A stretch of 64,000 nt of DNA from Candidatus Anaerostipes excrementavium. Its GTDB lineage: Bacteria > Bacillota > Clostridia > Lachnospirales > Lachnospiraceae. Positions 29,052 to 45,992 of the stretch are shown here, piece by piece; within the stretch, counting starts at the first letter, position 1; each line of letters opens with the position of its first letter. A program made the translations under genes and the position numbers. The notes under the pieces are model-generated. The model saw only the letters and a list, made by a program, of their open reading frames with translations. It searched no databases and had not been told where the DNA came from. The stretch is from contig DXEM01000019.1 of the NCBI GenBank assembly GCA_019114985.1, positions 1-64,000 of the forward strand, given 5' to 3'.

Positions 29052-30230
29052 ATGGCTGGAAATCATAAATTTGAATCAAACAAAAAATATTTTACGATTT
29101 GTATCTACACTATTGCCGTAATTCTGATCGGTTGTATCATCTTTCAATTTGTTACACAGTGGGACGTAACGAAATCTCTGATTACAGAACTATGGGATAT
29201 TTTATTCCCATTTTTCTTAGGATTTTTGATTGCTTACATCATTAATCCGGTGGTTGGATTCTTCCAGCGGAATCTTTTTTCAAAGATCATCCCTGACACA
29301 CACAAACGCTTGTGCAGAGGAATTTCCATTTTATTCAGTTACCTTTTATTTCTTGGCGGACTTGCCGTCTGCCTGATTTTCGTTATCCCCCAGCTGATCG
29401 AAAGCATTCAGGAACTTTCTCTTCAAATTCCTGGAATTTACAATACACTCACTGATCTGTCTGATCGATATCTGAAATCAAGCACCAGTATTCTGCCAAG
29501 TGAAGTTATTGAAACCATTGAAACAAAGACATTGCCTAAACTGATGTCTCTCACGAACGATCTGATTTCAAATCTGATTCCGTGGATTTATAATATAACA
29601 GTTTCTTTGGCAAAATGGATGTTTAATCTTATTATCGCCCTCGTTACTTCTATTTACATGACCGCGGATAAGAAGATTATAATCAAGTTTTTGAAAAGAT
29701 TTGTTTTGGCAATTTTTTCAGAAAAAACTTCTTATTCCGTTTTAAGAAAATGTAAGGACTGCCATAAGATTTTTTCCAGTTTCATCATCGGAAAATCTAT
29801 CGACTCCCTGATTATTGGGATTTTATGCTTTTTGCTGATGACGCTCCTGCATCTTCCATATGCCGTTTTGATCAGCGTCATTGTCGGAATTACCAATATG
29901 ATCCCTTATTTCGGACCATTCATCGGAGCAGTGCCGGGCGCTTTCATCTTATTTATTGTCAGCCCGATGAAAGCTTTGATTTTCATTATTATGGTGTTCC
30001 TGCTGCAGCAATTTGACGGTTTTATTCTCGGTCCTAAGATTCTCGGAGAATCTACCGGAGTAAGGCCATTGTTAATCTTATTTTCTATCACGGTCGGCGG
30101 CGCTTACTTTGGTCCTCTGGGCATGTTCCTTGGCGTTCCGTTTTTTGCCTGCGTCCAATACCTGATTGAAAATTGGGTGGATTATCGATTATACAAGAAA
30201 AAAATAACCTTATCTGAAAAGGATCTTTAA
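29052..30230 (+). CDS. AI-2E family transporter (PerM-like)
   Basis: 8-TM pattern; NMIPYFGPFIGAVPGAFI...QQFDGFILGPKILGESTGVRPLLI. Confidence 0.93.
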   Translation: MAGNHKFESNKKYFTICIYTIAVILIGCIIFQFVTQWDVTKSLITELWDILFPFFLGFLIAYIINPVVGFFQRNLFSKIIPDTHKRLCRGISILFSYLLFLGGLAVCLIFVIPQLIESIQELSLQIPGIYNTLTDLSDRYLKSSTSILPSEVIETIETKTLPKLMSLTNDLISNLIPWIYNITVSLAKWMFNLIIALVTSIYMTADKKIIIKFLKRFVLAIFSEKTSYSVLRKCKDCHKIFSSFIIGKSIDSLIIGILCFLLMTLLHLPYAVLISVIVGITNMIPYFGPFIGAVPGAFILFIVSPMKALIFIIMVFLLQQFDGFILGPKILGESTGVRPLLILFSITVGGAYFGPLGMFLGVPFFACVQYLIENWVDYRLYKKKITLSEKDL

Positions 30231-30235
30231 AACTA

Positions 30236-30266
30236 CACCGGTCGAAAAAACGACCGGTGCATTTTA
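30236..30266. terminator. Rho-independent terminator
   Basis: caccggtcg aaaaaa cgaccggtg cattttatt. Confidence 0.85.
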
Positions 30267-32048
30267 TTTCTGCTGTTCTATTTTCTCCGTCAGATCATTG
30301 AGATAGACCCATCGATCCATTTTCTCTTCCAGCATTTTTTCTGCTTCTTCTTTTTGCTGTACCAATTCGGCTAGCTTCCCGGAATTCGTAGCATTTTCTA
30401 TCATATCTTGATCCAGTTTTTCGATTTTTTCTTCCAGCGCCGCGATTTCATCATCAATCGTTTCATAATCTCTTTGTTCCTGGAATGTAAATTTCAATTT
30501 TTTCTGGTGCGTTTTTTGAAATTTCTTTCCTTTCTTCTCTTTTTGTTCTTTTGGAATTTCGCTTTTCCTTGCTTTTACCTTATCTAAATAATCCGTATAT
30601 CCGCCTTCGTACTGTGTTAGTTTTCCACCCTCTTCGAATGCAAAGATACGGCTGACAACCCGATCCAGAAAATAACGGTCGTGGGAAACGGTAATAACGA
30701 TTCCCTGGAAAGAATCCAGATAATCTTCTAAGATCGTTAATGTCGCAATATCTAAGTCATTGGTCGGCTCGTCCAAAATCAATACATTCGGAGCTTCCAT
30801 CAAGACTTTTAACAGATATAAACGCCGTTTCTCACCGCCTGACAGCCTGTTAAGAGGTGTATATTGAAGTTCCGGCGGGAACAGGAATCTCTCCAGCATC
30901 TGAGATGCACTGGCCTGTCCTTTTGCTGTTTGAATATATTCCGCCGTGTCTCGAATATAATCAATGACACGGATGTCTCCATCCATCTCCTGATTTTCCT
31001 GCGCAAAATAACCGATCTTTACCGTATCCCCTAAAATAATCTCGCCTTCATCCGGCGTAAGAAGCCCCATAATCATTTTCATCATGGTAGACTTTCCACA
31101 TCCATTGGGACCTATAAATCCTAATCGGTCTTCTTTTAATACAATGTAAGAAAAATCTGAAATCAGCTGCCGTCCCTGGAATCCTTTGGACACATGGGAC
31201 AATTCGATTGTCTTTTTTCCTAAACGGCTGCTAAGGGAATCGATCTCCACTTGCTGCTGCATCTTCGGTCCTTTGGCGTTTTTCAACGCTTCAAAACGTT
31301 CGGTTCTTGCTCTCTGTCTGGTTCCCCTGGCTTTTACGCCCTGCTTCATCCATTCCATTTCTACGCGAAGCAGACTCTGCCTTTTTCTCTCAGAAGCAAT
31401 TTCCATTTCTTCCCGCTGTGCCTTTAACTCCAGGAACCCGGAGTAATTGGCATCATATTCATACAGCTTGCCCTGATCGATCTCAACTATTTTATTGGTC
31501 ACACGATCTAAGAAATAACGATCATGGGTTACCATGATCAAAACGCCTTTGAATTGATTCAAATAATCTTCCAGCCAAAGAACCATATCATTGTCCAAGT
31601 GGTTGGTCGGTTCATCCAAAATCAAGATTTCCGCAGGATCGACCAATGTCCTTGCCAAGGCAGCTCTTTTTCGCTCTCCTCCGGATAAATGCTGTGTCTT
31701 TTCCTCAAAGTCATAGATTCCGAGCCTTGTTAAAATGGTTTTGGCTTCACTTTCCGTCTGCCAATCCTGATGTTCCTTTCCTTCCATAACATAAGAAAGA
31801 ATCGCAGGATTTCCGGAAAACTCCGGATTCTGCGGCAGATAAGATACCCGGATCCCATTTCCCCGGATAATTTCTCCTTCATCCGTTTCCTCCAAACCTG
31901 CTATGATCTTTAATAGCGTCGTCTTCCCGGTCCCATTCACTCCGATGATTCCGATTTTGTCTCCCTGATGAATTCCAAGCGACACATCATCAAAAATTAC
32001 TTTTTCTCCATAAATTTTATGTATATGCTCAATATTCAGTACGTTCAT
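30264..32048 (-). CDS. ABC-F family ATP-binding protein
   Basis: Two ABC domains, GVNGTGKTTLLK and GPNGCGKSTMMK, linker and C-terminal coiled coil. Confidence 0.95.
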   Translation of the reverse strand: MNVLNIEHIHKIYGEKVIFDDVSLGIHQGDKIGIIGVNGTGKTTLLKIIAGLEETDEGEIIRGNGIRVSYLPQNPEFSGNPAILSYVMEGKEHQDWQTESEAKTILTRLGIYDFEEKTQHLSGGERKRAALARTLVDPAEILILDEPTNHLDNDMVLWLEDYLNQFKGVLIMVTHDRYFLDRVTNKIVEIDQGKLYEYDANYSGFLELKAQREEMEIASERKRQSLLRVEMEWMKQGVKARGTRQRARTERFEALKNAKGPKMQQQVEIDSLSSRLGKKTIELSHVSKGFQGRQLISDFSYIVLKEDRLGFIGPNGCGKSTMMKMIMGLLTPDEGEIILGDTVKIGYFAQENQEMDGDIRVIDYIRDTAEYIQTAKGQASASQMLERFLFPPELQYTPLNRLSGGEKRRLYLLKVLMEAPNVLILDEPTNDLDIATLTILEDYLDSFQGIVITVSHDRYFLDRVVSRIFAFEEGGKLTQYEGGYTDYLDKVKARKSEIPKEQKEKKGKKFQKTHQKKLKFTFQEQRDYETIDDEIAALEEKIEKLDQDMIENATNSGKLAELVQQKEEAEKMLEEKMDRWVYLNDLTEKIEQQK

Positions 32049-32134
32049 CTATCTCTCCCATTTATCCCCTATCGGTCCGCAAACAAAGAATAGCCCGGCG
32101 CATGGAAAAAGCACCGGGCAATCATTCTCGTTTC

Positions 32135-32452
32135 CTATTTTACTTTGTCAATTGCCTCTTTCAGGACCTCTTTCGGCACTCCGCCGATGATCTTATCTAC
32201 GACTTCTCCATTCTTAAAGATCAAGAATGTCGGAACGGACATGATGCTGTACTGTGCTGCGATATCTCCATCTTCATCGATATCTAATTTTCCCACTTTC
32301 ACTTCTCCGTCATAGTCGTCTGCCAATTCTTCTACGACCGGCGCCATCATCTTGCATGGACCGCACCAGGTAGCAAACATGTCAACCAATACCGGCTGAT
32401 CACAGTTTAATACTTCTTCCTGAAAATTTGCTTTTGTAAATTTATATTCCAT
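32135..32452 (-). CDS. trxA: Thioredoxin
   Basis: LVDMFATWCGPCKMMAPVVEELA. Confidence 0.96.
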   Translation of the reverse strand: MEYKFTKANFQEEVLNCDQPVLVDMFATWCGPCKMMAPVVEELADDYDGEVKVGKLDIDEDGDIAAQYSIMSVPTFLIFKNGEVVDKIIGGVPKEVLKEAIDKVK

Positions 32453-32630
32453 TTGCTGCTCCTATTCTTTTCCGCACAGACATCGCTTCGCTTCTTCTAT
32501 GGACAGGCAAAATCTGCAGATCCATCGATTGACGCAAGGATGCTGATAGAGAAATAACTGTATACTTCTTTGATACCTTCTTTGCTTCATTATTTATTCT
32601 AACACTTTTGGTTTATCATATGCAACCAAT

Positions 32631-33275
32631 TTACGATTCATGCCGGTATGCCGTCAAACGGCAAATAGGATTCCCTTTTGCAGAAAATTTTTCCTCGTAT
32701 TCTGTCATCACATTCCCTTCATTATATTCGCTGTGATGAAGATCATAGGTATAATTCTCCAAAATCCATCCGGCTTCCTCGACCTGCTCCAATGAAAAGT
32801 CAAACAAATCTTTGTTGTCGGTTTTGAAAACGATCCTTCCGTCACTGGTCAAAATATTGTCATAACGCTCCAAGAATCTGACAGAAGTCAGGCGTCTTTT
32901 TGCATGGCGGTCTTTCGGCCATGGGTCTGAAAAATTCAGATAGATCCGACTTACCTCGCCTTTTTCAAAAACATTTTCAATATCTTCCGCATCCATACGA
33001 ATCAATCGAAGATTCTTTCCTTCAAAATCCTCTGTCTTTTCTACGGCACGGACCAAAACACTGGAATACTTTTCAATCCCGATATAATTCACCTCCGGAT
33101 TCCTCCTTGCCATCTCCAAAATGAACTTCCCTTTGCCCATTCCCACTTCGATATGGATCGGATTCTGATTTCCGAATTCTTCTGCCCATCTGCCTTTATA
33201 AGTCTCAGGTTCCTGGATTGAAAAACAGCTTTCTATGATCGTTTCCTTTGCTCCCGGTACATTTCTCAAACGCAT
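32631..33275 (-). CDS. trmB: tRNA (guanine-N7)-methyltransferase
   Basis: IHIEVGMGKGKFILEMA...IYLNFSDPWPKDRHAKRRLTS. Confidence 0.96.
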   Translation of the reverse strand: MRLRNVPGAKETIIESCFSIQEPETYKGRWAEEFGNQNPIHIEVGMGKGKFILEMARRNPEVNYIGIEKYSSVLVRAVEKTEDFEGKNLRLIRMDAEDIENVFEKGEVSRIYLNFSDPWPKDRHAKRRLTSVRFLERYDNILTSDGRIVFKTDNKDLFDFSLEQVEEAGWILENYTYDLHHSEYNEGNVMTEYEEKFSAKGNPICRLTAYRHES

Positions 33276-33377
33276 AATTCTCTATGTGCTCCTTACTTTT
33301 TTGTTTTTTCCCAATCTTTGTTGATTATAACACAGTCACTGGTTATAATAAAGAAAAAAGAAACGGAGGGTTTTCCT

Positions 33378-33821
33378 ATGGAAATTGAACGTAAATTTAT
33401 TGTTTCAGAGCTGCCTGCTGATCTGGAAAGTTATCCCCATGCTGAGATTGAACAGGGATATTTATGTATGGAACCTGTCATTCGCATTCGTCGAATGGAT
33501 AAGGAATATTTCCTCACTTTTAAATCCAAAGGGCTGCTTTCACGTACAGAATCCGAATTCCCTCTGGATAAAAAGGCTTACGAACATCTTCTTCCGAAGA
33601 TTGATGGCATCCTGATTCAAAAGACTCGTTACAGAATTCCTACTGAACATGGCTACACGATTGAACTTGACGTATTCCACGATACCCATGAGGGACTCGT
33701 CATGGCAGAGGTGGAATTTCCAAGCGAAGAAGCTGCTTTAGAATATGAAGGGCCGGAATGGCTGGGCGATGAGGTGACCTTTGATGCAAGGTATCAAAAT
33801 AATAATCTAGCCAATCGATGA
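33378..33821 (+). CDS. CYTH domain protein (triphosphate tunnel metalloenzyme)
   Basis: MEIERKFIV (ExExK); RBS cggaggg before ATG33378. Confidence 0.92.
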   Translation: MEIERKFIVSELPADLESYPHAEIEQGYLCMEPVIRIRRMDKEYFLTFKSKGLLSRTESEFPLDKKAYEHLLPKIDGILIQKTRYRIPTEHGYTIELDVFHDTHEGLVMAEVEFPSEEAALEYEGPEWLGDEVTFDARYQNNNLANR

Positions 33822-33828
33822 ATTCTGT

Positions 33829-34002
33829 CATCACGATGCAACTGCCGGAGTAAGAGAATACTGGATTGTTGATCCGGACAAAAACCGGATTCTTATTTAT
33901 AATTTCGAATCGGAAGATACCGGGGATTATACCTTTTCCGATACCGTAAAAGCCGGCATCTATGAAGATCTGGAGATTGATTTTCATACGATAGAACTTT
34001 AG
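33829..34002 (+). pseudogene. 3' remnant of Uma2-family endonuclease gene
   Basis: Open frame with no ATG: HHDATAGVREYWIVDPDKNRILIYNFESEDTGDYTFSDTVKAGIYEDLEIDFHTIEL*. Confidence 0.75.
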
Positions 34003-34018
34003 AAGAACTCTTCTAACA

Positions 34019-34056
34019 AAAAATGTGTCAGACATTTCACTGCCTGACACATTTTT
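34019..34056. terminator. Terminator downstream of first atp operon
   Basis: aaatgtgtcag acatttcactgc ctgacacatttttta. Confidence 0.8.
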
Positions 34057-34463
34057 TATTTCTGTATCATTTTTTCCCGGACTAACGCTCGTTTTAAAGC
34101 CAGCTCTGCCCGCATAACATCGATCTCTGTTTCTTTGGCCTCCAAACGTTTTCTTGCCCGTTCTTTGGCTTTCTTTACTCTTTCCTGATCGATCTCTTCC
34201 GGCCATTCGGCTACTTCTGCCAAAATGCTCATGGCATCCGGCGTTATTTCCAAAAAACCATTCATCAAAGCGGCCTTTTTCTTCGTTCCATCCGGCTCTG
34301 TAATCGTCAGCACACCAGGGGCGACGATCATTGTCATTGGAATATGTTTCGGATAGACACCGATCTCACCTTCTGTCGTTGTCAGTTCTACCATTGCCGC
34401 AGTTCCTTCATAAAAGATTCGCTCCGGTGTGGTCACTTCCAACCGCATTCCTTCATCTGCCAT
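34056..34463 (-). CDS. atpC: ATP synthase epsilon subunit (operon 1)
   Basis: LEVTTPERIFYEGTAAMVELTTTEGEIGVYPKHIPM. Confidence 0.93.
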   Translation of the reverse strand: MADEGMRLEVTTPERIFYEGTAAMVELTTTEGEIGVYPKHIPMTMIVAPGVLTITEPDGTKKKAALMNGFLEITPDAMSILAEVAEWPEEIDQERVKKAKERARKRLEAKETEIDVMRAELALKRALVREKMIQK

Positions 34464-34471
34464 AGGATCAC

Positions 34472-36750
<2,279 letters not shown>

Positions 36751-36761
36751 GACGATTCACC

Positions 36762-38291
<1,530 letters not shown>

Positions 38292-38837
38292 CTATACTTG
38301 TATTTTCGACAAATGCTTCGCCATAGAATCCAGTTTTGTTCTCACAGAACTGTCCACAACCCGATCATCCATACTGAGGATTAATCCTCCGAGAATAGAC
38401 GCATCTGTCTGATAAGAAACATCCAGCTTCTGATAAGCAGATGCTTCCAATACCTTTCCTTCTATCTTTTTCTTCTGTTCCTGCGACAGCGGAAAGGCTG
38501 AGGTAACACTTAAGATACCGATTCCCTGCAGTTTCTTTAACTGCTCCAGGATATAATCAAAGATCTCCTCTAAGGCATCCCAGCGTCCCTTTTTGATTAT
38601 GATCATCAGGAAGCCCATCATATCATCCGATGCTTTGCCTCCTAAAATATTTTCTACGGTTTCCATCTTCTGTTTCTTTGTAATCTGCGGATGGCAGAGA
38701 AAGGCAATCAGCTCCTCATCCTGTTTCATGATTTCTTTCATTGCCATGACCTCTTCGGCAGCCTGTAAAAGCTTTCCTTCTTCTGCCTTCAGCGAAACAT
38801 AAGCATCCCCGTAGATCTTGCTTACTCTTGAAGCCAT
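38292..38837 (-). CDS. atpH: ATP synthase delta subunit (operon 1)
   Basis: OSCP family; ILGGLILSMDDRVVDSSVRTKLDSM. Confidence 0.93.
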   Translation of the reverse strand: MASRVSKIYGDAYVSLKAEEGKLLQAAEEVMAMKEIMKQDEELIAFLCHPQITKKQKMETVENILGGKASDDMMGFLMIIIKKGRWDALEEIFDYILEQLKKLQGIGILSVTSAFPLSQEQKKKIEGKVLEASAYQKLDVSYQTDASILGGLILSMDDRVVDSSVRTKLDSMAKHLSKIQV

Positions 38838-39343
38838 GTCTTATCACCCATTTCCTGCAAAGTCTCATCAACCAGCGTATTCTGCTCCTGGGCAGTAATC
38901 TTGTCGGAAATGATCTTACCGGCCATCATCACGGCCGTCTGAATGATCTCCTGTTTCATCTGGTCTTTGACCTTTGCCTTCTGAAGTTCTATCTCATGAT
39001 CCGCATTGGCAAGGATTCTCGCAGCTTCTTCCTTTGCGTCTGCAACAATCTCCTCCTGCCGCTTCAATGCCTTTTTTCTGGATGCCGCCAGGATCGCATC
39101 TGCTTCTTTTTCAATATTTTTTAATTTCTCTTCATATTCTGCTTTTAACTTCGCGGCTGCTTTCTGATCTGCCGCCGCCTGATCTAATTCTCCGGCAATC
39201 TTATTCTTACGATTCTCCAGCAACTTTCTGACTGGCTCAAATAAAAGATAAGAAAGAAGCCCGAACATGATAAATACCGCAATGGCCTGGAAAATCACAT
39301 CAAAGCCAAGCTGAATATCTAATCCAAATATTCTTCCGTCCAC
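38822..39343 (-). CDS. atpF: ATP synthase b subunit (operon 1)
   Basis: N-terminal TM plus long helix; position. Confidence 0.93.
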   Translation of the reverse strand: MDGRIFGLDIQLGFDVIFQAIAVFIMFGLLSYLLFEPVRKLLENRKNKIAGELDQAAADQKAAAKLKAEYEEKLKNIEKEADAILAASRKKALKRQEEIVADAKEEAARILANADHEIELQKAKVKDQMKQEIIQTAVMMAGKIISDKITAQEQNTLVDETLQEMGDKTWLQE

Positions 39344-39370
39344 GCCTTGGCCTCCCTTCGGCTATTTTTC

Positions 39371-39655
<285 letters not shown>

Positions 39656-39677
39656 TTATGTCTTAAATTTTTCCTGT

Positions 39678-40406
39678 TCAGGCATCTCTCTTGTCTGTTA
39701 TAAATGTCATCGTCAGCATTGCGAATACAAATGTCTGAATCGCCCCTGAAAACAGATCAAAATACATATGAAGAAATGCCGGTATTCCTAGCTTTGCAAA
39801 TATCGGAAGCAGCCCATACCAAAGCGCCATCATGATCGTTCCTGCCATAATATTTCCAAACAAACGCAGGGACATAGACAGCGGTGTTGCAAATTCTCCG
39901 ATCAAATTAATCGGAAACAAGATCGGTATCGGCTTAAAGAGATCCGTAAAAACCCCGAATCCGCTGGTCTTAAATGCGCTGAATTGAATCAGCACAAACG
40001 TAATCAGCGCCAGCGCCAGCGTTGTGCCGTAATCCGCCGTCGGCGGCCGCAGTCCAAACAAGCCTGACGTATTGCTGATAAAAATAAAGATCATGATCGT
40101 TCCGATATAATTTACAAACGGTCTCCAATGCCTGCCCATATTTCCCTGTACCAAATTGTCCAGGGTCTCTACCAAAAGCTCCACAAAATTCTGGACTCCT
40201 TCCGGTTTCTCACTGGCATTTAGAATCGCTCTTCTGGCTGCAAGTGCCAGGATCAAAATAAAGATCATTACGATCAATGTTGTTACATGTGTCGTCGTGA
40301 TCCACACCTGATGTCCAAAGAACTTCAGCGGTATCAGCCCGTGTACCATGAAATCCACATCATTTCCCGATGCGGCAGCAATCATGGGGGCTCCCATCAT
40401 TCCCAT
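39678..40406 (-). CDS. atpB: ATP synthase a subunit (operon 1)
   Basis: LIGEFATPLSMSLRLFGNIMAGTIM. Confidence 0.96.
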   Translation of the reverse strand: MGMMGAPMIAAASGNDVDFMVHGLIPLKFFGHQVWITTTHVTTLIVMIFILILALAARRAILNASEKPEGVQNFVELLVETLDNLVQGNMGRHWRPFVNYIGTIMIFIFISNTSGLFGLRPPTADYGTTLALALITFVLIQFSAFKTSGFGVFTDLFKPIPILFPINLIGEFATPLSMSLRLFGNIMAGTIMMALWYGLLPIFAKLGIPAFLHMYFDLFSGAIQTFVFAMLTMTFITDKRDA

Positions 40407-40424
40407 AGCATTACCTCCTTTCTC

Positions 40425-40859
40425 TTAATCTTCCATAATTTTTCTCGTAATATACTGATGAATTGGCTTCTGCAAAAATGCAGCTGCCTTATTCCCCAAA
40501 AATCCAATGACAATACCGATAAAACAAGCAAAATCACCTTTTATCCCCAAAAGCAAAATCAAAAGCATCGCCAAATAACGGATAATGGAACATTTGACCA
40601 TATAGCGGCTTGCCTGATTGGTATCCATATGCACCGCTTTCTGGATGCTGACCATCATATGGATCAAAATTCCCGCCGCGGCTCCGGTTCCGGCTGCGAT
40701 ACCGAGCAGATACCATAAATTCCCTTTGGTTATTATCATGCCCAAAATCCCAAATACCACTCCGCACAAAATGATCCCGATCAGCAGATCCAGGAACATC
40801 TCGTCTATCTGCCGTAATTTATCCTTCATCTTCGCCCTCCTTGCTGTCATCATTCGCAT
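40425..40859 (-). CDS. atpI: ATP synthase I-like subunit
   Basis: Four-TM protein directly upstream of atpB. Confidence 0.65.
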   Translation of the reverse strand: MRMMTARRAKMKDKLRQIDEMFLDLLIGIILCGVVFGILGMIITKGNLWYLLGIAAGTGAAAGILIHMMVSIQKAVHMDTNQASRYMVKCSIIRYLAMLLILLLGIKGDFACFIGIVIGFLGNKAAAFLQKPIHQYITRKIMED

Positions 40860-41088
40860 GTTTTACCAGTGCGTAGACGCCTCGAAATCCGCCAAGGACA
40901 CCTAGAATCAGAAAAAAAAGGAAAAAGTGGGTCGAGAATGTACGGTCAATCCATAATCCTGCGAACATACACAAGAATATGGAGGTCAGCATCGTAATTC
41001 CAAGCTGTGTGATCAGGGAAAGCATCCGAAAGATCGATCCGTATTTTTTCATGAGTCCCTCCTTGCCGTCTCTCGTCATTTCGGTCAT
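40819..41088 (-). CDS. AtpZ/AtpI-like F0 accessory protein
   Basis: LSLITQLGITMLTSIFLCMFAGLWIDRTF...LGVLGGFRGVYALVKH. Confidence 0.75.
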   Translation of the reverse strand: MTEMTRDGKEGLMKKYGSIFRMLSLITQLGITMLTSIFLCMFAGLWIDRTFSTHFFLFFLILGVLGGFRGVYALVKHANDDSKEGEDEG

Positions 41089-41137
41089 TATAACATTTCC
41101 TTCCTGTCATCACCACCACATTTCCGTTCTTTTGTAT

Positions 41138-41165
41138 AGTTTACCATAAAACCCAAACATTTCAA
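41138..41165 (-). promoter_or_regulatory. Putative sigma-A promoter for operon 1
   Basis: minus strand TTGAAA-16-TAAACT. Confidence 0.4.
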
Positions 41166-41190
41166 ACACATTATTGGTCAAAATCCACAA

Positions 41191-41242
41191 TACAAAAAGA
41201 ACCTATGAAAATCAGATGATTTCTCCTGATCTCCATAGGTTC
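41191..41242 (-). terminator. Rho-independent terminator between the two atp operons
   Basis: minus strand GAACCTATGgagATCAG...CTGATtttCATAGGTTC TTTTTG. Confidence 0.8.
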
Positions 41243-41255
41243 CTGCTTTTCTTAT

Positions 41256-41669
41256 TTATTTTTTTGTATATTTGGATGTGACTTTCAGCCTTGCCATGGC
41301 TCTGGACAATGCAGCCTGCGTATGATAATACTGCAGCCGGCTTTGTTTCTGCCGCAGGCGTTCTTCAGCCCGTTCTTTTGCTTCCCGTGCTCGGATAATA
41401 TCTACATCTTCCGGCCGTTCTACCGTATCGACTGCAATGACAACAAAGTCTCTTGTAATATCCGCAAAGCCTTCTCCAACAACAGCGGCATGCCATTCTC
41501 CATTGACTTTGAACCGCAGTTCTCCGGCTACCACCGCCGTTACCGTATCTTCATGGTTGGCAAGAACGCCGTATAATCCGTCCACCGCCGGAAAAATAAC
41601 CTGTTCACAGGCTCCGCTGTAAAATTTCTTGTCGCTTGCAATAATCTCAAAATAAAAGGTTTCTGCCAT
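41256..41669 (-). CDS. atpC: ATP synthase epsilon subunit (operon 2)
   Basis: FYFEIIASDKKFYSGACEQVIFPAVDGLYGVLANHED. Confidence 0.93.
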   Translation of the reverse strand: MAETFYFEIIASDKKFYSGACEQVIFPAVDGLYGVLANHEDTVTAVVAGELRFKVNGEWHAAVVGEGFADITRDFVVIAVDTVERPEDVDIIRAREAKERAEERLRQKQSRLQYYHTQAALSRAMARLKVTSKYTKK

Positions 41670-41670
41670 A

Positions 41671-43972
<2,302 letters not shown>

Positions 43973-45493
43973 CTACTTCTTATATTCTAAAATTCCCTGC
44001 TCGATTTCCTTCGCCAGCTCATCCGTCAGGACTTTCTTTTCATCGATCTCTTTTAAGATTTCCGGATGTTTCCGTTCAAAATAAGCCACCATATCCTCAG
44101 TCTCCCTGCGAAGTTCCTTGATTGGTATATCATTCAGCATCTTGTGGGATGCCGCATAGAGCAAAACAATCTGCTTATGAAGCGGCATCGGCTGATACAG
44201 CGGCTGCTTCAGCAGCTCAATCAAATGGGTTCCGTGATTCAAAGTATTTTTCGTGCTTTCATCCAGATCGGAGCTAAACTGAGTAAAGACTTCAAGCTCC
44301 CGATACTGTGCCAAATCGATTCTTAAGTTTCCTGCAACCTTTTTCATGATCTTTGTTTGTGCCGCCCCGCCGACACGAGATACGGAAAGACCAACGTTGA
44401 CTGCCGGACGAACGCCTGAGAAGAATAACTCGCTTTCCAAAAAGATCTGTCCATCAGTGATGGAGATCACATTGGTCGGAATATACGCAGATACATCTCC
44501 TGCCTGAGTCTCGATAATCGGCAGTGCCGTGATGGATCCCCCGCCGTGAGCCTCATCCAGCCTGCAGGAACGCTCCAGCAGTCTGGAATGAAGGTAAAAT
44601 ACATCTCCCGGGTACGCTTCACGTCCAGGCGGTCTTTCCAACAGAAGAGAAATTGCACGGTATGCCACAGCATGTTTGCTCAAGTCATCGTAAACAATCA
44701 ATACGTCTTTTCCCTGACTCATAAAATATTCTGCGATCGCTGTGCCGGAATAAGGGGCAATATACTGCTGGGACGCCAGATCACTGGCTGATGCAGATAC
44801 AACGATGGAATATTCCATTGCGCCGTGTTTCTTCAAGTTCGTAACGATCTGTGAGACTGTGGAAGCTTTCTGACCAATTGCGACATAGATGCAGATAACA
44901 TCCTTTCCTTTCTGGTTCAGGATCGTATCTACCGCAATGGATGTCTTTCCTGTCTGACGATCTCCGATAATCAATTCTCTCTGTCCTTTTCCAATCGGGA
45001 ACATAGAATCAATTGCCAAGATTCCTGTCTGCAGCGGCTGATCAACCGATTTTCTTGCGATAACTCCCGCTGCCTCATGCTCGATCGGGCGGCGTTCTTC
45101 CGCCTGAATTTCACCTTTTCCGTCAATCGGTTCCCCGATGGCGTTGACAACTCGTCCAATCATGCCATTCCCTACCGGAATGTCAGCCTGCACGCCGGTT
45201 CTTTTCACTTTTGAACCTTCCATCAAACCATGATCAGAGCCGAGCAAAACGACCCCGATGCAGTTTCTCTCCACATTCATGACTAACCCATGGACGCCGG
45301 TCTCAAAGGTTACCAATTCTCCGTACATTGCCTGATCCATCCCATACACGGTGACGATGCCATCCGCAATCTGGATGATCCTGCCTTCTTCTTTTACTTC
45401 CGTCTTATGATCATAATTCTCTATTTGATCCTTCAAAACAGATACCACTGTTTCCGGATTAATACTGCTCACCTGATCTTCACCTCCATGCAA
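43973..45493 (-). CDS. atpA: ATP synthase alpha subunit (operon 2)
   Basis: [18 protein letters not shown]. Confidence 0.98.
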   Translation of the reverse strand: MHGGEDQVSSINPETVVSVLKDQIENYDHKTEVKEEGRIIQIADGIVTVYGMDQAMYGELVTFETGVHGLVMNVERNCIGVVLLGSDHGLMEGSKVKRTGVQADIPVGNGMIGRVVNAIGEPIDGKGEIQAEERRPIEHEAAGVIARKSVDQPLQTGILAIDSMFPIGKGQRELIIGDRQTGKTSIAVDTILNQKGKDVICIYVAIGQKASTVSQIVTNLKKHGAMEYSIVVSASASDLASQQYIAPYSGTAIAEYFMSQGKDVLIVYDDLSKHAVAYRAISLLLERPPGREAYPGDVFYLHSRLLERSCRLDEAHGGGSITALPIIETQAGDVSAYIPTNVISITDGQIFLESELFFSGVRPAVNVGLSVSRVGGAAQTKIMKKVAGNLRIDLAQYRELEVFTQFSSDLDESTKNTLNHGTHLIELLKQPLYQPMPLHKQIVLLYAASHKMLNDIPIKELRRETEDMVAYFERKHPEILKEIDEKKVLTDELAKEIEQGILEYKK

Positions 45494-45992
45494 GATTCTG
45501 CGTCATCATTTCCAGTTTTCCTTTTAGGCTTCGATCCATAACCCGGTCGCCCACCTTCAAAATGAATCCGCCAATCAAAGACGCGTCCTCTTTTAGTTCC
45601 AATATTACATCTTCCGCCTGATATTCTTTCTTCAAATATTCCCTGATACGGGAAATCTGCGCTTCCTGCGGCTTTGTCACATAAGTCAAAGTCCCGGCAA
45701 GAATTTTATTCTTTCTGCGCATCTGCTGGTCATAATATAGAAATGCTTCTTCCAAACATTCTGCGTCATCATTGCGGCAGATAACTTTTAGGAAGCTGCT
45801 CACAGACTCTGAAAAAATCCGGTCAATAACCCTTTCTTTTTCCTGAAAGGAAATCGTTGGGTTCCTGAGCGCATCTTTCAGTTCTGGGCTTTCCCTCAGA
45901 ATCTTTCTTGCATCTTCTATCTCTTTTTCAGACAAATCAAGCTCAAAAAGAGCTTGTCCATAGGACATTGAAATCATCCTCATATCAGACAC
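45480..45992 (-). CDS. atpH: ATP synthase delta subunit (operon 2)
   Basis: [26 protein letters not shown]. Confidence 0.92.
   Translation of the reverse strand: MSDMRMISMSYGQALFELDLSEKEIEDARKILRESPELKDALRNPTISFQEKERVIDRIFSESVSSFLKVICRNDDAECLEEAFLYYDQQMRRKNKILAGTLTYVTKPQEAQISRIREYLKKEYQAEDVILELKEDASLIGGFILKVGDRVMDRSLKGKLEMMTQNLAWR

Noticed and set aside
41138-41165. Reading the promoter-like motif as proven
   Set aside because: AT-rich intergenic sequence gives many chance -10/-35 matches; kept only at low confidence.
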